64,000 bases of DNA from Cymbidium sinense (lineage: Eukaryota > Streptophyta > Magnoliopsida > Asparagales > Orchidaceae): positions 144,122,488 to 144,186,487 of the forward strand of contig CM038214.1 of the NCBI GenBank assembly GCA_021442155.1, written 5' to 3'. Position 1 is the first letter of the stretch. Every line of letters begins with the position of its first letter. The position numbers and the translations under genes were made by a program. Below the pieces are notes generated by a model. It searched no databases and had not been told where the DNA came from. It worked only from the letters and a program-made list of their open reading frames with translations. Below, piece by piece: positions 46,221 to 58,985 of the stretch.

Positions 46221-46920
46221 GTCAAGGCACTCCTACCGATATAGTTCCTAAAAAATTGGAGCATATGCTAAGCCGTGATGTCTCTGAGTAGAATCTCCTT
46301 CACCCATTTGGAAAAGTAGTTAGTAGAAGCTAAGATGAATCGATGACCCTTGCAAGATGGAGGATCAATCAGACCCACTATGTCAATACCCCAACACTCA
46401 AATGGCCATGAGGCCAATGTAGGATGTAGAATGTTGGGTGGTTGGTGTAGGACCACACCATGTATTTGACATTGGTGGCATCACCTAGTTGTATCCATGC
46501 AATCTTTGATCATCGATGGCCAATAGTATCCTAGTCTCTTGATCTTGGCTTTCATCTTCATATCAGATTGGTTGGCTCCACATAATCCTGAGTGTACCTC
46601 AATTATGATCTTATGGGCTTCATGCTTGTCTAAACAACATAACCACATATGATCGAAAGACCAGTGGTATAAGACACCATCCACAATAACATGAGTGTGC
46701 TTCTTGAGGTAGTTTGCCTTTATTTATTTAAGTAATCCATGAATGGTTGCCTCAATCCTCATCCTTCTTGGTAAGGGCAACCTCCCCTTCAAGAGAGTAA
46801 TTTTTGATGAGTTCAATATCAATAAGGGATAAGACTTGTCTATTTTGGACCTTTATTGATATAAACTCATCTAGTTTTGCCAACTCCTTGGAAGCTTGGA
46901 TAAAGCATACACTATGATGT
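46221..46920 (-). pseudogene. Element C integrase (antisense, C-terminus missing)
   Basis: On the minus strand, 46684-46481 encodes the HHCC zinc domain (HEAHKIIIEVHSGLCGANQSD, KRLGYYWPSMIKDCMD). The second His of the usual HxGxCGxH pattern is Asn here. The core follows at 46456-46268: WPFECWGIDIVGLIDPPSCKGHRFILASTNYFSKWVKEI. The copy stops about 45 codons later, before the second catalytic Asp, where it meets the B LTR. The truncation is therefore at the integrase core. Confidence 0.8.
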
Positions 46921-47480
46921 TCTCTCCTCGAGGAATCTTATAAATGGTAACCTCTTAGATTTGGGCCAACTCCATGGTGTACTTGTGGTAGTGATGGAGC
47001 TTGGGCTTTATAACCTTATAGAACCTAGCGATTTGGTTGATGACTAGCTGGGAATCCTCAAAGATGTTGATGTTATGGATGCTTAGAGTAACAACTAACT
47101 CTTCTGAGGCCTCATATTCAGCTTCATTGTTGGTGCAAGGATTGGACATATGACATGAGAATTTCATCATCACGGTCAAGTTGAGAACTATTCCAACCCT
47201 GCCTTTCTTGAATAGTAGATTATGGCTCTTCTCCTCTTTGAGAGGAAGCTGCACCATCAAAGTACATCTCCAGTGGTGAATGCTAGTATCCCCTATGTTC
47301 ATGATTTGTTCATCAGGGAGATCATCACTAAGAGAAGACTCAATAGGAAGTGGGTGTCTTGCTAAAATGCCTTGTCCTTTCACCACAGTGATGAAGGTAA
47401 TGTCAAACTGAGAGGATCATGGACCATCATGCCAACCATCTAGATAGCATCGGGTGTCATGAGATACTATAGTGAATTGA
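46921..47480 (-). pseudogene. Element C second RNase H (antisense)
   Basis: Read on the minus strand (frame 47386-46955): LARHPLPIESSLSDDLPDEQIMN, then HHW followed by a frameshift where W-MYFDGA is expected, GRVGIVL, NNEAEYEAS and INIFEDSQLVINQIARFYKV. It has the same tandem RNase H arrangement as A and B, so C belongs to the same Tat-type family. Confidence 0.75.
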
Positions 47481-48530
47481 TCCTAGAGATTAAGTTCACC
47501 TTATGAGGAAGCATGTAGTCTATAGCTTTTGGAATGCATAGATTAAAACTAGGCAATGCTTCTCAATAGGTGGATAATTAGCCTCAGGGATTAGACTATG
47601 GCTGAGGTAGTAGAGTGCATTTTCCTTCCTTCATCATTGGCTTGGGCCAACAAAGCACCAAGGGAGTCATCTAATATATTAGTGTAAAGTATGAACGACT
47701 TGCCCAAGATAAGGGATGCTAGAACCGATGGCATCATTAGGTAATGCTTGATGTCTTCAAAGGCATGCTCACACTTGTCATCCCACTTAAACTTGGCATC
47801 AATTTTGACAAGTGTTGAGAATGGCTGACATCTTCCCAATAAGTTGGATATAAAGCATCTTAGATATGCCAATGGCCCATGGAATGATCTAATTTGAGTT
47901 AAACTTTTAGGGGTGGCATTTCTAATATCTTGATCTTCTCGGATCAATTTCGATTCCCCGGTGTCAAAGAACAAACCAAAGGAATTTCCTTGAAGCTACT
48001 CCAAATGCACACTTCAAGGGGTTCCTTTTGAGGTTAAATTTTCTTAACTATTCAAAAACTATGCTCAAGTCAAAGAGATGGTCTTCCTTTTGTATACTTT
48101 TGACCATGAGATCATCGACATAGAACTCAACTTGATGATGAATGAGTTCATCAAAGATTTGAGTCATAGCCTGCTGGTATGTAGCACCAACATTTTTAAG
48201 GCTAAAAGGCATGACCTTATAGCAATAGATTTTGATCGGGGTTCTAAAAGTAGTGTTTCTTTCATCTTTAGGGGCCATATTTATTTGGTTATACCGGATG
48301 AGCCATCCATGAAAGAAGATTGCATGAGATGAGGCAATGTCCACCATCAGCTTTGGGATTGGTAGTGGAAATTCATCTTTTGGACATGCCTTATTTAAAT
48401 CCCTAAAATTGACGCATATGTGAATTTGGCCATTATTTTTCTTAACTGGGATGATGCTGGCTAACCAGGTAGGGTATTTTTCTTCTGGATGAGGCCAGCA
48501 TGGATCAATTTCTTGACTTCATAAATGACT
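47481..48530 (-). pseudogene. Element C reverse transcriptase and RNase H (antisense)
   Basis: This is the most complete RT of the window. From high to low coordinates it has: a VNFRDLNKACPKDEFPLPIP segment (about 48430-48360), MVDIASSH, APKDERNTTFRTPI, KVMPFSLKNVGATYQQAMTQIF, and the catalytic box EFYVDDLMVKS (about 48115-48085). The connection follows (QIRSFHGPLAYLRCFISNLLGRCQPFSTLVK, DDKCEHAFEDIKHYL), then ILYTNILDDSLGALLAQANDEG of the RNase H (47974-47591). Frameshifts separate these pieces. Confidence 0.85.
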
Positions 48531-49720
48531 TATTGTTCTATATCTAATCGCATGTGTCTAGGAGCTTGCATGATAGTGTTAGTAGTAGGTTCTATTACTT
48601 GTTTATGGACCGCTACATTGGGAGTCAATCCAGGCATCTCTTGATAACTCCATGAAAAGTAGTCCTTAAACTTAATCAATAGCCTAATTAAGTCATTGGT
48701 ATCAATTTCATTCAATAAAGAACTGATGTATGTTAGGCGTGGATCTTCTTCAATTCCTAAGTTAATTTCCTTAAGCTCATCGATGGTTGACTTGATCTCT
48801 TCTTCAAACATTGGCAGTGCATCTTTGTCTTCAAAATCATCTAGATCATCCGAAGTTTCTAAACCTCATATGAGTTAATGTGATTTGAAAAGAACCTATC
48901 GATTCCAAATGATTGGTGATGACTAGCGGTAATCATCATCATTTGGACCCATTATGAATCTAGTCCGATCTTGATTGAGAGCTTTTGCATTTGTTCTTCT
49001 ATTCCTTTGAAGTAGTTTGACTTGTGCTTTGACCAAGTATGTGGTATTAACCCTTTTTTATTAAATTATGAACATAAGGCAAGTACCAATCAAAAGGTAA
49101 TTCTATTAAATCTTTATATGAATCATCCTCAAGTTCTACATCAACTTCTTGATTTGAGGATGATGCTCCCTAGAACCTCTGAGTCTTCACACCTGTGGAT
49201 GACTAAGGGGCTTCCTTAACTACTAAACCTTCAACTTTTTGAGAGGATAGTGGGGTTATAGCTAAGGTGCCCAATTGATGCCTAATTATTTCATATATAG
49301 ACTTGGATACACTTATACTTTTCTTTGGATCCTGGTCTTCATCGCTATTTTGCTCAAGTATCACCTCCAAGAGAATCTACTGAGAAGAGTGGCGGTGTGC
49401 ATATACAAGACTCATTCTATGAACTAGTTTCTAGTTTATATGGATAGTGTACTAGTGAGACATATCTTCTATTGGGTGGCCAATAATGAGGTTTTCCACC
49501 CACAGGGCCCTCACAGTGGCCTCTTCTCTCAGTGGAGGTCGGTCATCCTACCCATATGTTAATGGAGTAACAAATTATGGGTGGAATCTAATGTGAGGCT
49601 CCACTTCCTCCTCCTATTCTATTTCACTCGCTTTCATTTTCTTTTTCATTTTTTCTTTCCTTTTCTTTCTCTTTATCTATTTCTTTTTATTTTCTTTTTA
49701 TTTTCTTTTTATTTTTTTCT
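48531..49720 (-). pseudogene. Element C linker (antisense)
   Basis: This is the counterpart of the A and B linkers. The end next to RT is open (48811-48530: LKEINLGIEEDPRLTYISSLL, DYFSWSYQEMPGL, QAPRHMRLDIE). Further up are a region resembling the FDPN...DEDQ stretch and, at 49625-49730, a Lys/Glu-rich run that appears on the + strand as a TTTTCTTTTT pyrimidine tract. Confidence 0.7.
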
Positions 49721-50047
49721 TTTATTTTAAACTTTGGCCAAGTTTTAAGAATAGACTTGTTGATTTTTGCGAGAGGTAGTTAGCCGCATCATCATCTATG
49801 CCGACCTCGTGAATTATAAATGGCTTGAGATCTCTTTTGACATAGTAGATGATCCCACCTCTCACGAACTTCATACAATGAAGTAGAGAGGATGAAACTA
49901 TGTTGTTCTCATGTATCCATGGTCTCCCTAACAAACGTTCAAAGATGTATCCGAGTCAATAATATGAAACTTGGCTTTGGTATTCCAATAATCTATCTCC
50001 AAGAGCAACATTATGGAGCTTAAGGCATCTTGACTGCACTTTTGGAG
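49721..50047 (-). pseudogene. Element C protease, C-terminal half (antisense)
   Basis: On the minus strand, IMLLLEIDYWNTKAKFHIIDSDTSLN leads into a frameshift and LLGRPWIHENNIV (49934-49880), the retropepsin end motif also seen in A at 11480-11505. The N-terminal half with the active-site Asp is not here but at 57000-57190, on the far side of the 7-kb + strand segment. Confidence 0.75.
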
Positions 50048-50349
50048 TGCGGATTCAATCTTCCATCATAGACTTAAGAGTCTTCTAAACATTAAGACTT
50101 CCCTAGTCATAAGACACTTCTAATAATTAGGTAAACACTTAGCCTAAGCCTAAAGACTTAGAAGGGTTAACCATAGGATTAGTTATGCCTTGGGATTAGG
50201 ATAATCCACCTACCCTACAACCCAAATCCAATAATCCATGTTCACCTTCTCAAACCAAATCTCAAGTTCAATTCAAACATCAAATTCAAATCCAAATCCA
50301 AACCCAAATTCCAAAACCAAATGATTGAAGCCCATGATCAAATCCAAAC

Positions 50350-50860
50350 TTCAAACCTTCCTAAGCCATATGACCTATCCCATGGACTTAGCCAAATCTT
50401 AATCCAAATCAATCCAAAATCAATTGATTTTCATAATCAATTTATATTTCAATCATCTTCCTAAATATAAATCAAATCTACATTCAAATGATCAAAACTA
50501 AATCAAACTAAATCAAATTAAATCAAAACCTTCCTAAGCCATATGACCTATCCCATGGACTTACCAAATCTTAATCCAAATCAAGTCAAACTCAATAATT
50601 TTCTCACAAATCAATCATATTTTCAATCATCTTCACAAATTTAAATGAAATATACATTTAAATCATCAAAACTAAATCAAACCAAATCAAAATCCAAACC
50701 TAAGCCACATGACTCAACTCCATGGACTTAGCCAAATTCCTTCATTCCAAAACCCAAATTCAATTGATTTTCATGAATCAATCATACCTTCAATTATATT
50801 CACAAATATAAATGAAATCTACAATCGTCAAGCCAAACCATAATCAACCCAAGTCAAACC
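50350..50860 (+). repeat. Three-copy 170-bp tandem repeat in the nested LTR
   Basis: The phrase CTAAGCCATATGACC...CCATGGACTTA begins at 50361 and 50534 and, more diverged, at about 50700 (spacings 173 and 166). It is homologous to the two-copy repeat of B (45065-45425) and the single copy in A (near 18465). Confidence 0.7.
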
Positions 50861-50999
50861 CTTTTGACTTGAAATGTTTAAATGAACCAAAACCCATTTG
50901 AACCCAAGCCAATTGTAATTAAATTTATATATCAATCCCAAATCCATATATAAACTCAACTAAATCAAACTCAACCCAAAATCAAGCCAACTAAACCCA

Positions 51000-51790
51000 A
51001 TTGGTCCACTTGACCCAAAGTGGCCAATTTGACCTATTTGAGCCAAGTTCTAATCCTACCCAAATTGGGTTGAACCAAGTACATCAAAACCTCCCATCAT
51101 GATTATCACTGGTTGATCAATTATCATAAATTAGTCAAACCAAGTCAACTTGGTCATTTGACCAAGTCAACCCCTTAACCCATATGAACCCAAACTAGCC
51201 AAATTACAACCTAAGCCAAATTTGAAACCAATGATTCATACCAAATCAAAATCAATATTTGAATATGACTTGATAATCAATCAAACCACTGGGCCTCTTC
51301 ACCCAAGTTGACCCAAATTGACAAGATAAAATTGGTCAAATCAAAATATAAACCAAATTGATTGCAAACCAATGGCTCAAGTTCATTCCAAATTGATTGT
51401 TGAACTTGACCAAAGCCATGATTGGAAATTAACAAACCCAATTGATCTACTTAGCCCAAATTGACCTAAATATTCAAGTTGACCTAAATCTAAACCAAAT
51501 CCAAATTAATTGAAACCAAAGCCTACAATCATCATCAATTGGTCAACTAAACCAAACCAACACCCAACCAAAGCCAATTTGGCCAATTTGGTCAAATTAA
51601 TTCAACTTAACCCATTTGACCCAAATGAATTCAAATGAGCCAAAATAAAAAATCTAAGCCAAACTAAACCAAACCAATTGAACCAAAACATCCCAAATGA
51701 TCATATGAACTTGACCCAACCTTGGTTTGACCTAATTTGACCAATTGGTCAACTTGACCCATGTAACCCAATTTGACCTAAATGAGTCAA
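51000..51790 (+). promoter_or_regulatory. TTGACC/GGTCAA zone in the nested LTR
   Basis: The same dense W-box-like motif field as in A, with phrases such as CTTGACCCAAAGTGG, GTTGACCCAAATTGAC and GGTCAACTTGACCC. The palindromes are less perfect than in A. Confidence 0.45.
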
Positions 51791-54700
51791 ATTGAGCCAA
51801 ACCTAACCAAATCAACTCCAATTGACTTGAAATTTAACCCACTTTTGGCTCATTTCAAATCTATCCAAATCAATCCAAATGCCAATTCTTGGTCAAGGGC
51901 ATCACATGAGACAAATCACCCATGTAAGTGGTCATTTCCATTCCTTGGCCACTTGGTACTCTCAATGGTCCACTTACACCTAAGACACGCCAACCTAACC
52001 CAGGGGTGGATGGTCATGACCCATGGGAGGTGAAACTCACCCTCCCATTGGAGCATTTGAAACCCATAGACACCCATGATTTCTTGGCCCACCTCCACAC
52101 CTTCAACCAACCAAGCCAAGCTAACTCACCTCCTCTCGCCACCCATGACTCTTGAGATGGTGATCCATTAGAAGCCAAACCCTATCCCACCATCGATATG
52201 AAGGGGTATACACCCCTCATTTTCACTCAAACACACACAAAAAAATCATTCCTTAGAGCCTCTACCCAAGATGATCCACTAGAGCCATTCCTAAGCTCCC
52301 AAGCTGCTCTCATCAAAAATGCCATTCCATCCAAAAATAGACTCTCCATTTCTAACCTAACTTCCCATTTCTCCATCAAACTCAAATTAACTTGCACACC
52401 TCCCCTAAGCCTCATCAAGTAAGAACAAATCTTCTCCCAAGCTTCAAACACTGAGGTGGGACTTCAATCAAAGCTGAGCTCCAAATTATCAGTTCTTGGC
52501 CTTCTGAAGGAACATCAAGGAATTGATCCAATTGCTACTCAACATGGTTTCATCTCCATTAGATGAAGCTTTCAATCATTCGAGCACTAGTCTTGAGCTC
52601 GTGAGGTATGCTTCCAAAATTGATCCTTAGGCAAAATGGGTTGGAGCTTTTGAAGAAAACTTGCATCTCTGTGATCTTGACCATTAGATCCCCACCATCG
52701 ATGTGAAGGGATGTGAGTTGATCCAAACTCAGTAAGCTCAATCAAGTGAGCAATGGTGACAGTCCATTCTCCTCACTTATGTGATGATAGATCACACACC
52801 ATCTATTTCGATGATCAATGGATGAGATTAGATCCATTAGATCGATCCGATTCAATCTTATTAAGCTGTGAGATTAATCGTTGCCATTTGATCTAAATAG
52901 AAGACGAGAAATCACATCCGCCGCCGCCACGTAGGTGCTAAGTCGAATAAGTTTTAAATAGGGATTAGCTTAAAGATTAATTAATCATTTTTAATGGCAA
53001 ACTTCTAAAAATTATAGAGAAATAAAAAATGCAAATAAACACTCATTTTAAAGGTATTTCTGAGGAGAATTAATTAAAGTGATCTTAACTATATTTAAAT
53101 AGTAATTAAGGTTTAATTAAGTTTATTAATTAATTAGCTTAATTAATTATTAATTACTGAGAAATTAATCAAATTTTGTGGGTTAATTTAATGGGATGAC
53201 CTCTACCTCCCATGATTTTCTTGGGATTTATTGCTCACTTAATTAGGAAAATTGACCAATTAAACTTAACTACTTTTAAGTTAATTAATGATTAATTAAT
53301 ATCAAATAGTAATAAATTGGTTAATTAAGTTTATTAATCATTGTTCAATAGTAAGTGAACTAAGGAATGGGTTGGGACCCCTTTCCCAAGTTCATTTCAC
53401 ACTTTTAAAATGAAATTAATTAAGATTTAACCAATTAATTAAATCACTTAATCAAATTGAAATCATAATCATACCTAATTAATTAATTAAATAAAGGGGT
53501 AGATCTTTAGGTGTTTAATAACCTAAAGGAGTTTAATGAAATTATGATTAGTTCATAAGTGTAAAACTATAAAAGTAATTAATTAAGTCCCTTAATCTAA
53601 TTAACTATTAATCATGATTTAATCGCTTTTATTTCCTATGATCATAAAAGTTTATTTTCATGCATATCATGTTGGCTCATAATTATTTAGTTAACTACTA
53701 AGGTGACATAGGTAAGAGTAATTAATGTAAAAGGGTTCAATCAATTAACCCATAAATCTTAATTACATTTCCTTAAATTAAATCAAATCAATGTAAATGG
53801 GTTTAAAATGCAAGTAATGATTTCTCTTCTTTTAAATTAAATCAAATTTAAAACTTAATAAAGTTTTGGTTTGCTTTAAATAATCTTATTTGATTTGATT
53901 GTCCTTAAGAACTAGTTTAGTTCTAATTTATATTAGATTGCCCTTTCCAATCATGTTAAATTTGGATTTCATTTGAATTCATGCATCCATCTTTTCAAAA
54001 TCAAGTTAAATAAAATGGATTTCCTTTATGTAAGCTTGCATGTGTTGATTTAATTTAATATATGCATGGCTATAATCACTATTAATTCTAAATATATTTT
54101 TCAAAAGCTTATAAATGAATAATAATATGTGTTTTGATATAAATACATAAGAAATGCATGTGTTTATAACAAGTGTATGAATGTTGAGTTCTCTTCCTCT
54201 ATTCATGTCTTGATTGCATGTGCTTATAGTTAGAGGTCATTTGATTACCTCTTAGTTTAACAATACACATACATTTGATTTCATATCTTATGTATTTCAA
54301 CATTATAATTTTGATATTTTAATTCATATATATAAATAATTCATAAAAAATTAATTAGCATATGATTTGGAGCTTACTTCCTATGTTCATGTATATGAAT
54401 TTACATATGTTTGAATGCAAATGGGTATATAGTCTGGACATCCCAAGAATATGAGGCTTTAGCTAGCTCCAAGGAGGTCATTTACTTACCTCACATCCCT
54501 AGTTTAACAATGGTACATGCCTATTTAATTTCATTCTTATGTCCTTTTTGTATAAAAAATTTGATAAAGTTTTAAATTAATATGTTTAAATAATTCAATC
54601 AAATAAAATATAAATTCTAATCATACACATACATTCATCATTTAAGCATGTTAAAATATGTTGCATGTATAGATACATTTAAGAGTAAATCATATGGATG

Positions 54701-57040
54701 TTACATGTAATGGACAGGAATGATTTAATACATGTCATGTGGTAGTAATTCAATTAAATTCATCTTAAGATGCCTTTCATTTTGAATAGATTATTTAAAG
54801 TGAACCTAAACTTAGGATTAATTAAATCATTTAATAAGCCATTCACTAAATCAAATTAAAATACTTTAGAAAGTGACTTAAGGTAGGGATGAAAGAGGGC
54901 AATCCTCCTTTCCTCTTTTTATAACACTTAGTTGCTAAGTGTAATAAAAGAAAACAAAAGAAAATACAAACTAAATTTCTCAAATAACTTAAACTACTTC
55001 AAGTGAAATCAACCTTTCATGTTAAATTGAATCCTTCTACACTTAGAAAATACAACACTAATGCCTAACAAGAATTACCACACAAGCCTTAATACACACA
55101 TTAGAATTAAGTCACCACTTCTAGCTCTAAGTTAGATGGTGTATGATGATGTATATTTTATTTTATGATGTATTATTTTAGATTGGATGTTAGGGTGTAT
55201 GTATAGATGGATAAAGGCCAATATTAGCCTAATCATATTTTCTATAGGGATTATGCTTAAGGGATGCTTAAAAATAAATGTGAATGCTCTTTTATAGGTT
55301 GCTTAAATCTTAAGCATAATCCAAGTTAGAAAGGTGGGCTTAGTTTCCCATGTAGGTGCTAAGTCCAAATTATAAATACAACTTGGGATTATATGTATAT
55401 TTAGCTAACCTCTATTTTAGGGTGAAGTTAGATTTACTTTTCCCATAAATGTAATTTTGTAATAGGAATTAAGATTAGTGCTATGGGGATTAGGATGAGT
55501 AGTGAAGGTTTTGTCCTGCCTTGTGATGCCTTTGAAGCAAGCACCATCCAAATCAAAGAAGGAACCAAATCAAAATGGAGATATGAAGAAAGAAGACTCC
55601 AGCATTTAATATATAATTATAATTATTCTTTCATATTCAGTTGTATAAGGTGAGCTCAACTACCCATCTTTTCTCTTCGTTGTACAGGTACTAAGAATCC
55701 TTTTATTCTTTTATGATAGTTTATATAATTGTTTGATGTTATGTTTACATTGTGCATTAGATGGTATGCTTTTCATAGTTTCTTAAATGATTGATGCTTT
55801 AATGTGTTGATATGATTAGGCTCTTAGGATAAAAATAACTTTTCTACCAAAATAATCACTCATAACTAAATTTTAAACAACTCATAACCTCATCATAAAG
55901 CCTAAGACATAAATAAGATAATTAAAAGATTTAGCAACTCTTAGTGTATGGTTGTATGTTTCACATCATGCATGCATATTCTTTCTCTTTAACATGAAGG
56001 ATCTCCATCCTTGCACGATAAAGGAATGCTGACTGTGAGGGCATCCCTGGAGAACACCTTCTTCTATGATTTGACCCATAACCTATTTCATCATGCATTT
56101 AGGCATAAGAAATCCTAAAGCTCTATCAAAATGATGTGTCTAAAATGAAATAAAATTTGAAAAGGTTTTTGCATCTATGATTAAGTCATATGCTCATACC
56201 ACTCATGCTCTAGTCTCTAGGGAGTGTGTTTAGACTTTAGTCTTTTCTAATTAAATAACTACCCTAACTATCTTATAATTCATAAGATCAGACTACATGG
56301 TTTTAAAATCATAGGAGGAGTTAGCTGGCGGCCACTCCAAATGATTATAAGTGTGTTGAAAATTTATTCTCTTGTGGAGGTAAACCCTTATGTCCACCTG
56401 TCACTTAGATTTAGCCATGCTTTAGCTCATAAAGCTCCCTAGATTTAGATCGAGATTGCCATTTCCTTCTGCACCAAAGCATAAATCCTCACCTCTGGCA
56501 TTCCCACAACCTTTATGTTGGTGGATTATAAGCCCTAGTAATCTAATTAAATTTCAACTAAAAAAACATATAAATCTCCTCAACTTCAAAATTATAAAGA
56601 CCAACCATAGGATAGATTGGAATGCTCTCAGGCTCTAGTATCAGAAGTCCTACTTATTTCATTTGGATTTAAAAAATAAGTCTTCTCCTTGAACTTTCCA
56701 ATTGATTTTCTAAATACAACCAATCTTTGATACTAACATTGAAATCTTTGGAGATGATAATTGTTTACTTTAATCAGTATTCTTAAAAAATTATTTAAGA
56801 TGTAATTAACTATGGAGGCTTTCCTCCATAGGAAACTTAAGAACCCGTTTAATATAAACTCTATTTTATTCATCCATGTAAAGTAAGAGAAATATCTCTA
56901 CATTCAAGACCCTTCATGCCTAAGGAGTTCTTATTATGTGATTAGGTCCATGCCTATCTTTTGAGATAGTACATCATACCTCAATGTTATACCCAATCAC
57001 TAGTATCCCCTATGATCTGGTGTCATACATCCAAAATAAA

Positions 57041-58985
57041 CACACAAGGCCATCTCACCTTGTTCATTGAATCCTTTCAACATCATCCTTTCTTTTAGAG
57101 TTTGGAGATGTTGATCCTCAAGCAGATAGGTTCTTAGACTCATAATGTTGATAAATGGGTCAACTAGAACTAGATATGTATTTTCCAACATCCACTATAA
57201 TGTAAAGAGCGCTTGGTTCTCCTAGAGTAAGTCTTCATCATGAATGTAACTCTAAGATATCCTTCAAATAAACCAAGCATATCTCTAGAAAAATAAGGCC
57301 TTGATAAGAGATTCCATCATCTAATAAGAGTGTCATATATGCTTAACAAGTAAAACTTTCTAAGGTGAGCAAGATGTAATCAACTGCTTGGTCCTCACAA
57401 GCATATCCATGGGTGAGCATCCCATGAGGGGCTAACCACTAGAACCAATGACTTGCTTACCCTTATCTGAGGTGCTACCCTAGGAGGTAAAACTTGCACC
57501 ACTAATTGACTTCAATGACATCTTTGAAAGATGAGCTTGTGGAAAGTTCTACCTTTTCATCTGCATACCTATACTTCTCTTATGGATCCTCGAGTGCTGA
57601 CCAAGTCAATCTCAAGAGGTAACCCATTGATTTAGAGAAGGATAATCTAACTCAAATCGAAAGGAAAGGATCAAACTACTAGAGCTATTATTTAGACTTA
57701 GAGAGCTTTCAGGAATAAAATCAAGAGCATAAAGTAAACAATATATAAGTAGAATCGCTTTCTTCATTAATTTCTTTTGAGGTACATGATAAATCAAGTA
57801 AAGTAAGCAGTAAGGGATTTAGTGCCATTATCCATAGATACAATGCTCATATCGAGAAGAGGTGGTACCTACAATGGTGGAGAGAAGTATTGACTTGAGT
57901 GGCTAGCTATATGGACTTCGAAGTATGGTGAGCTACGCTATGTCACCTCCCGAAGTTGTCCTTGCAACTAGAAAAAACCTTCCTTGGTGTGAGGTTGAGC
58001 TACCATGCACCTACAAGGAAAGATTCTTGATCTTAAAAAATGATCTTCTTAGAGGTTGAGGGAGATATCCTAACCTTCTTGGTCTTAAGAGGATCAAGTA
58101 TCCCCAAGGATTACTCTAACTAGATGGTTATTCTAATAAGTATTCCTTAGATAACTATGGCTCTCAACTTGTAGTCCCAAGCTAGTCTTTAAAAGTGATA
58201 CAATCCTCTAAGACATGGCCTAACATGTATAAATAGCTAGGATCATCACTCTTGCCCACTTCCTTAGCCTCTTACTAAAGAAAGTCAAGTTTTTAAGAGA
58301 CTTAAAGATTTTCCTAACTACCTCTCTTGAATGAATATGGCTTATTCAATCTCAAGAGTATGTGTAGCTACCTAGTGATGGATATGAATACCGCAAGTAG
58401 CTACCGAGGTGGTGAAAATGGTCATGTCTATGATAATGCGAGGTGGTGGAAGAGGAGGCAAAGGAGGCTCTTGAGCTCAGTCTCTCATAACTCGGTCGCT
58501 TTCCCCTCCATTGACACAATTGTCCTTGACTTATTCTCAAACACCTTCTTGCCTGGATGATGATTAAGAAAGGGCAACTATTTGGCTTCCTCTAAATGCT
58601 TGTTGATTAATTTCTTGAATTTTGATGGTAAAGCCCTTAAGCATGAAAGAGACCGGGTCATGGATATTTTTGAGAAGAATCTCAATGCCATGCTGTTCGA
58701 ATAGTTGTGGTTTGCAATTCATGCATAGAGTTACCCCGAGAATGTAATCACAAGGGACTCATTGAGTTTCCTTTACAAATGAGGTCGCTAAAATAACCCT
58801 CTATTGAGCTAAAGAAACCTCTTGATGAAGAGGTTCTCCAACTCAAAGAAAAAAGTCTTCATAAACTAACTCACCAATCAAATGCAACATATAGACCTAA
58901 CTAAAATGAAGAGGAGGTCCACCTAATAACAACCGCTAAAGTGTAATGTTATGGTTCCACTACCATCAAAGATCTTGAAGGATGG
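57041..58985 (-). pseudogene. gag: Element C gag and protease start (antisense)
   Basis: On the minus strand this matches A from about 9170 to 11390. From high to low coordinates: PPSFKIFDGSG (at the array junction, 58985-58950), the capsid core around 58870-58600 with the ILLKNIHDPVSFMLKGFTIK-like stretch, a Pro/Arg-poor middle, the linker (58300-57400, LGLPLEIDLVST-like), and the protease start LVDPFINIMSLRTYLLEDQHLQTLKERMMLKGFNEQGEMAL (57191-57040). The active-site strand reads VDPFINIM where A has MDSSALVNIM, so the catalytic D-S/T-G is altered. Numerous stops are present. Confidence 0.75.

Larger units (their letters stand above)
50048..57040 (+). mobile_element. Nested LTR-like segment (solo LTR candidate) inside element C
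   Basis: This 7-kb + strand segment follows the A 3' LTR (18171-25400) from its start to within roughly 100 bp of its end, with no internal-region sequence. It interrupts the antisense C element at the protease. It is more diverged than the A LTRs: the 52970-53500 part is dominated by TTAATTAA motifs. It contains the three-copy tandem repeat (50350-50750), the TTGACC zone (51000-51790), and TATAAG at 55644. Open frames in it (for example 51928-52422) have no similarity I can name and lie in LTR sequence. The missing 3' end means it is not a perfect solo LTR. Confidence 0.65.

Noticed and set aside
49620..49740. Pyrimidine-rich TTTTCTTTTT tract as a polypyrimidine or promoter element
   Set aside because: It is the antisense of the Lys/Glu-rich linker of element C, matching 11640-11760 in A.
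51782..52451. Cluster of 60-83-codon frames on both strands in the nested LTR
   Set aside because: The LTR counterpart in A (about 19700-20340) does not keep these frames, and no motif is recognisable.
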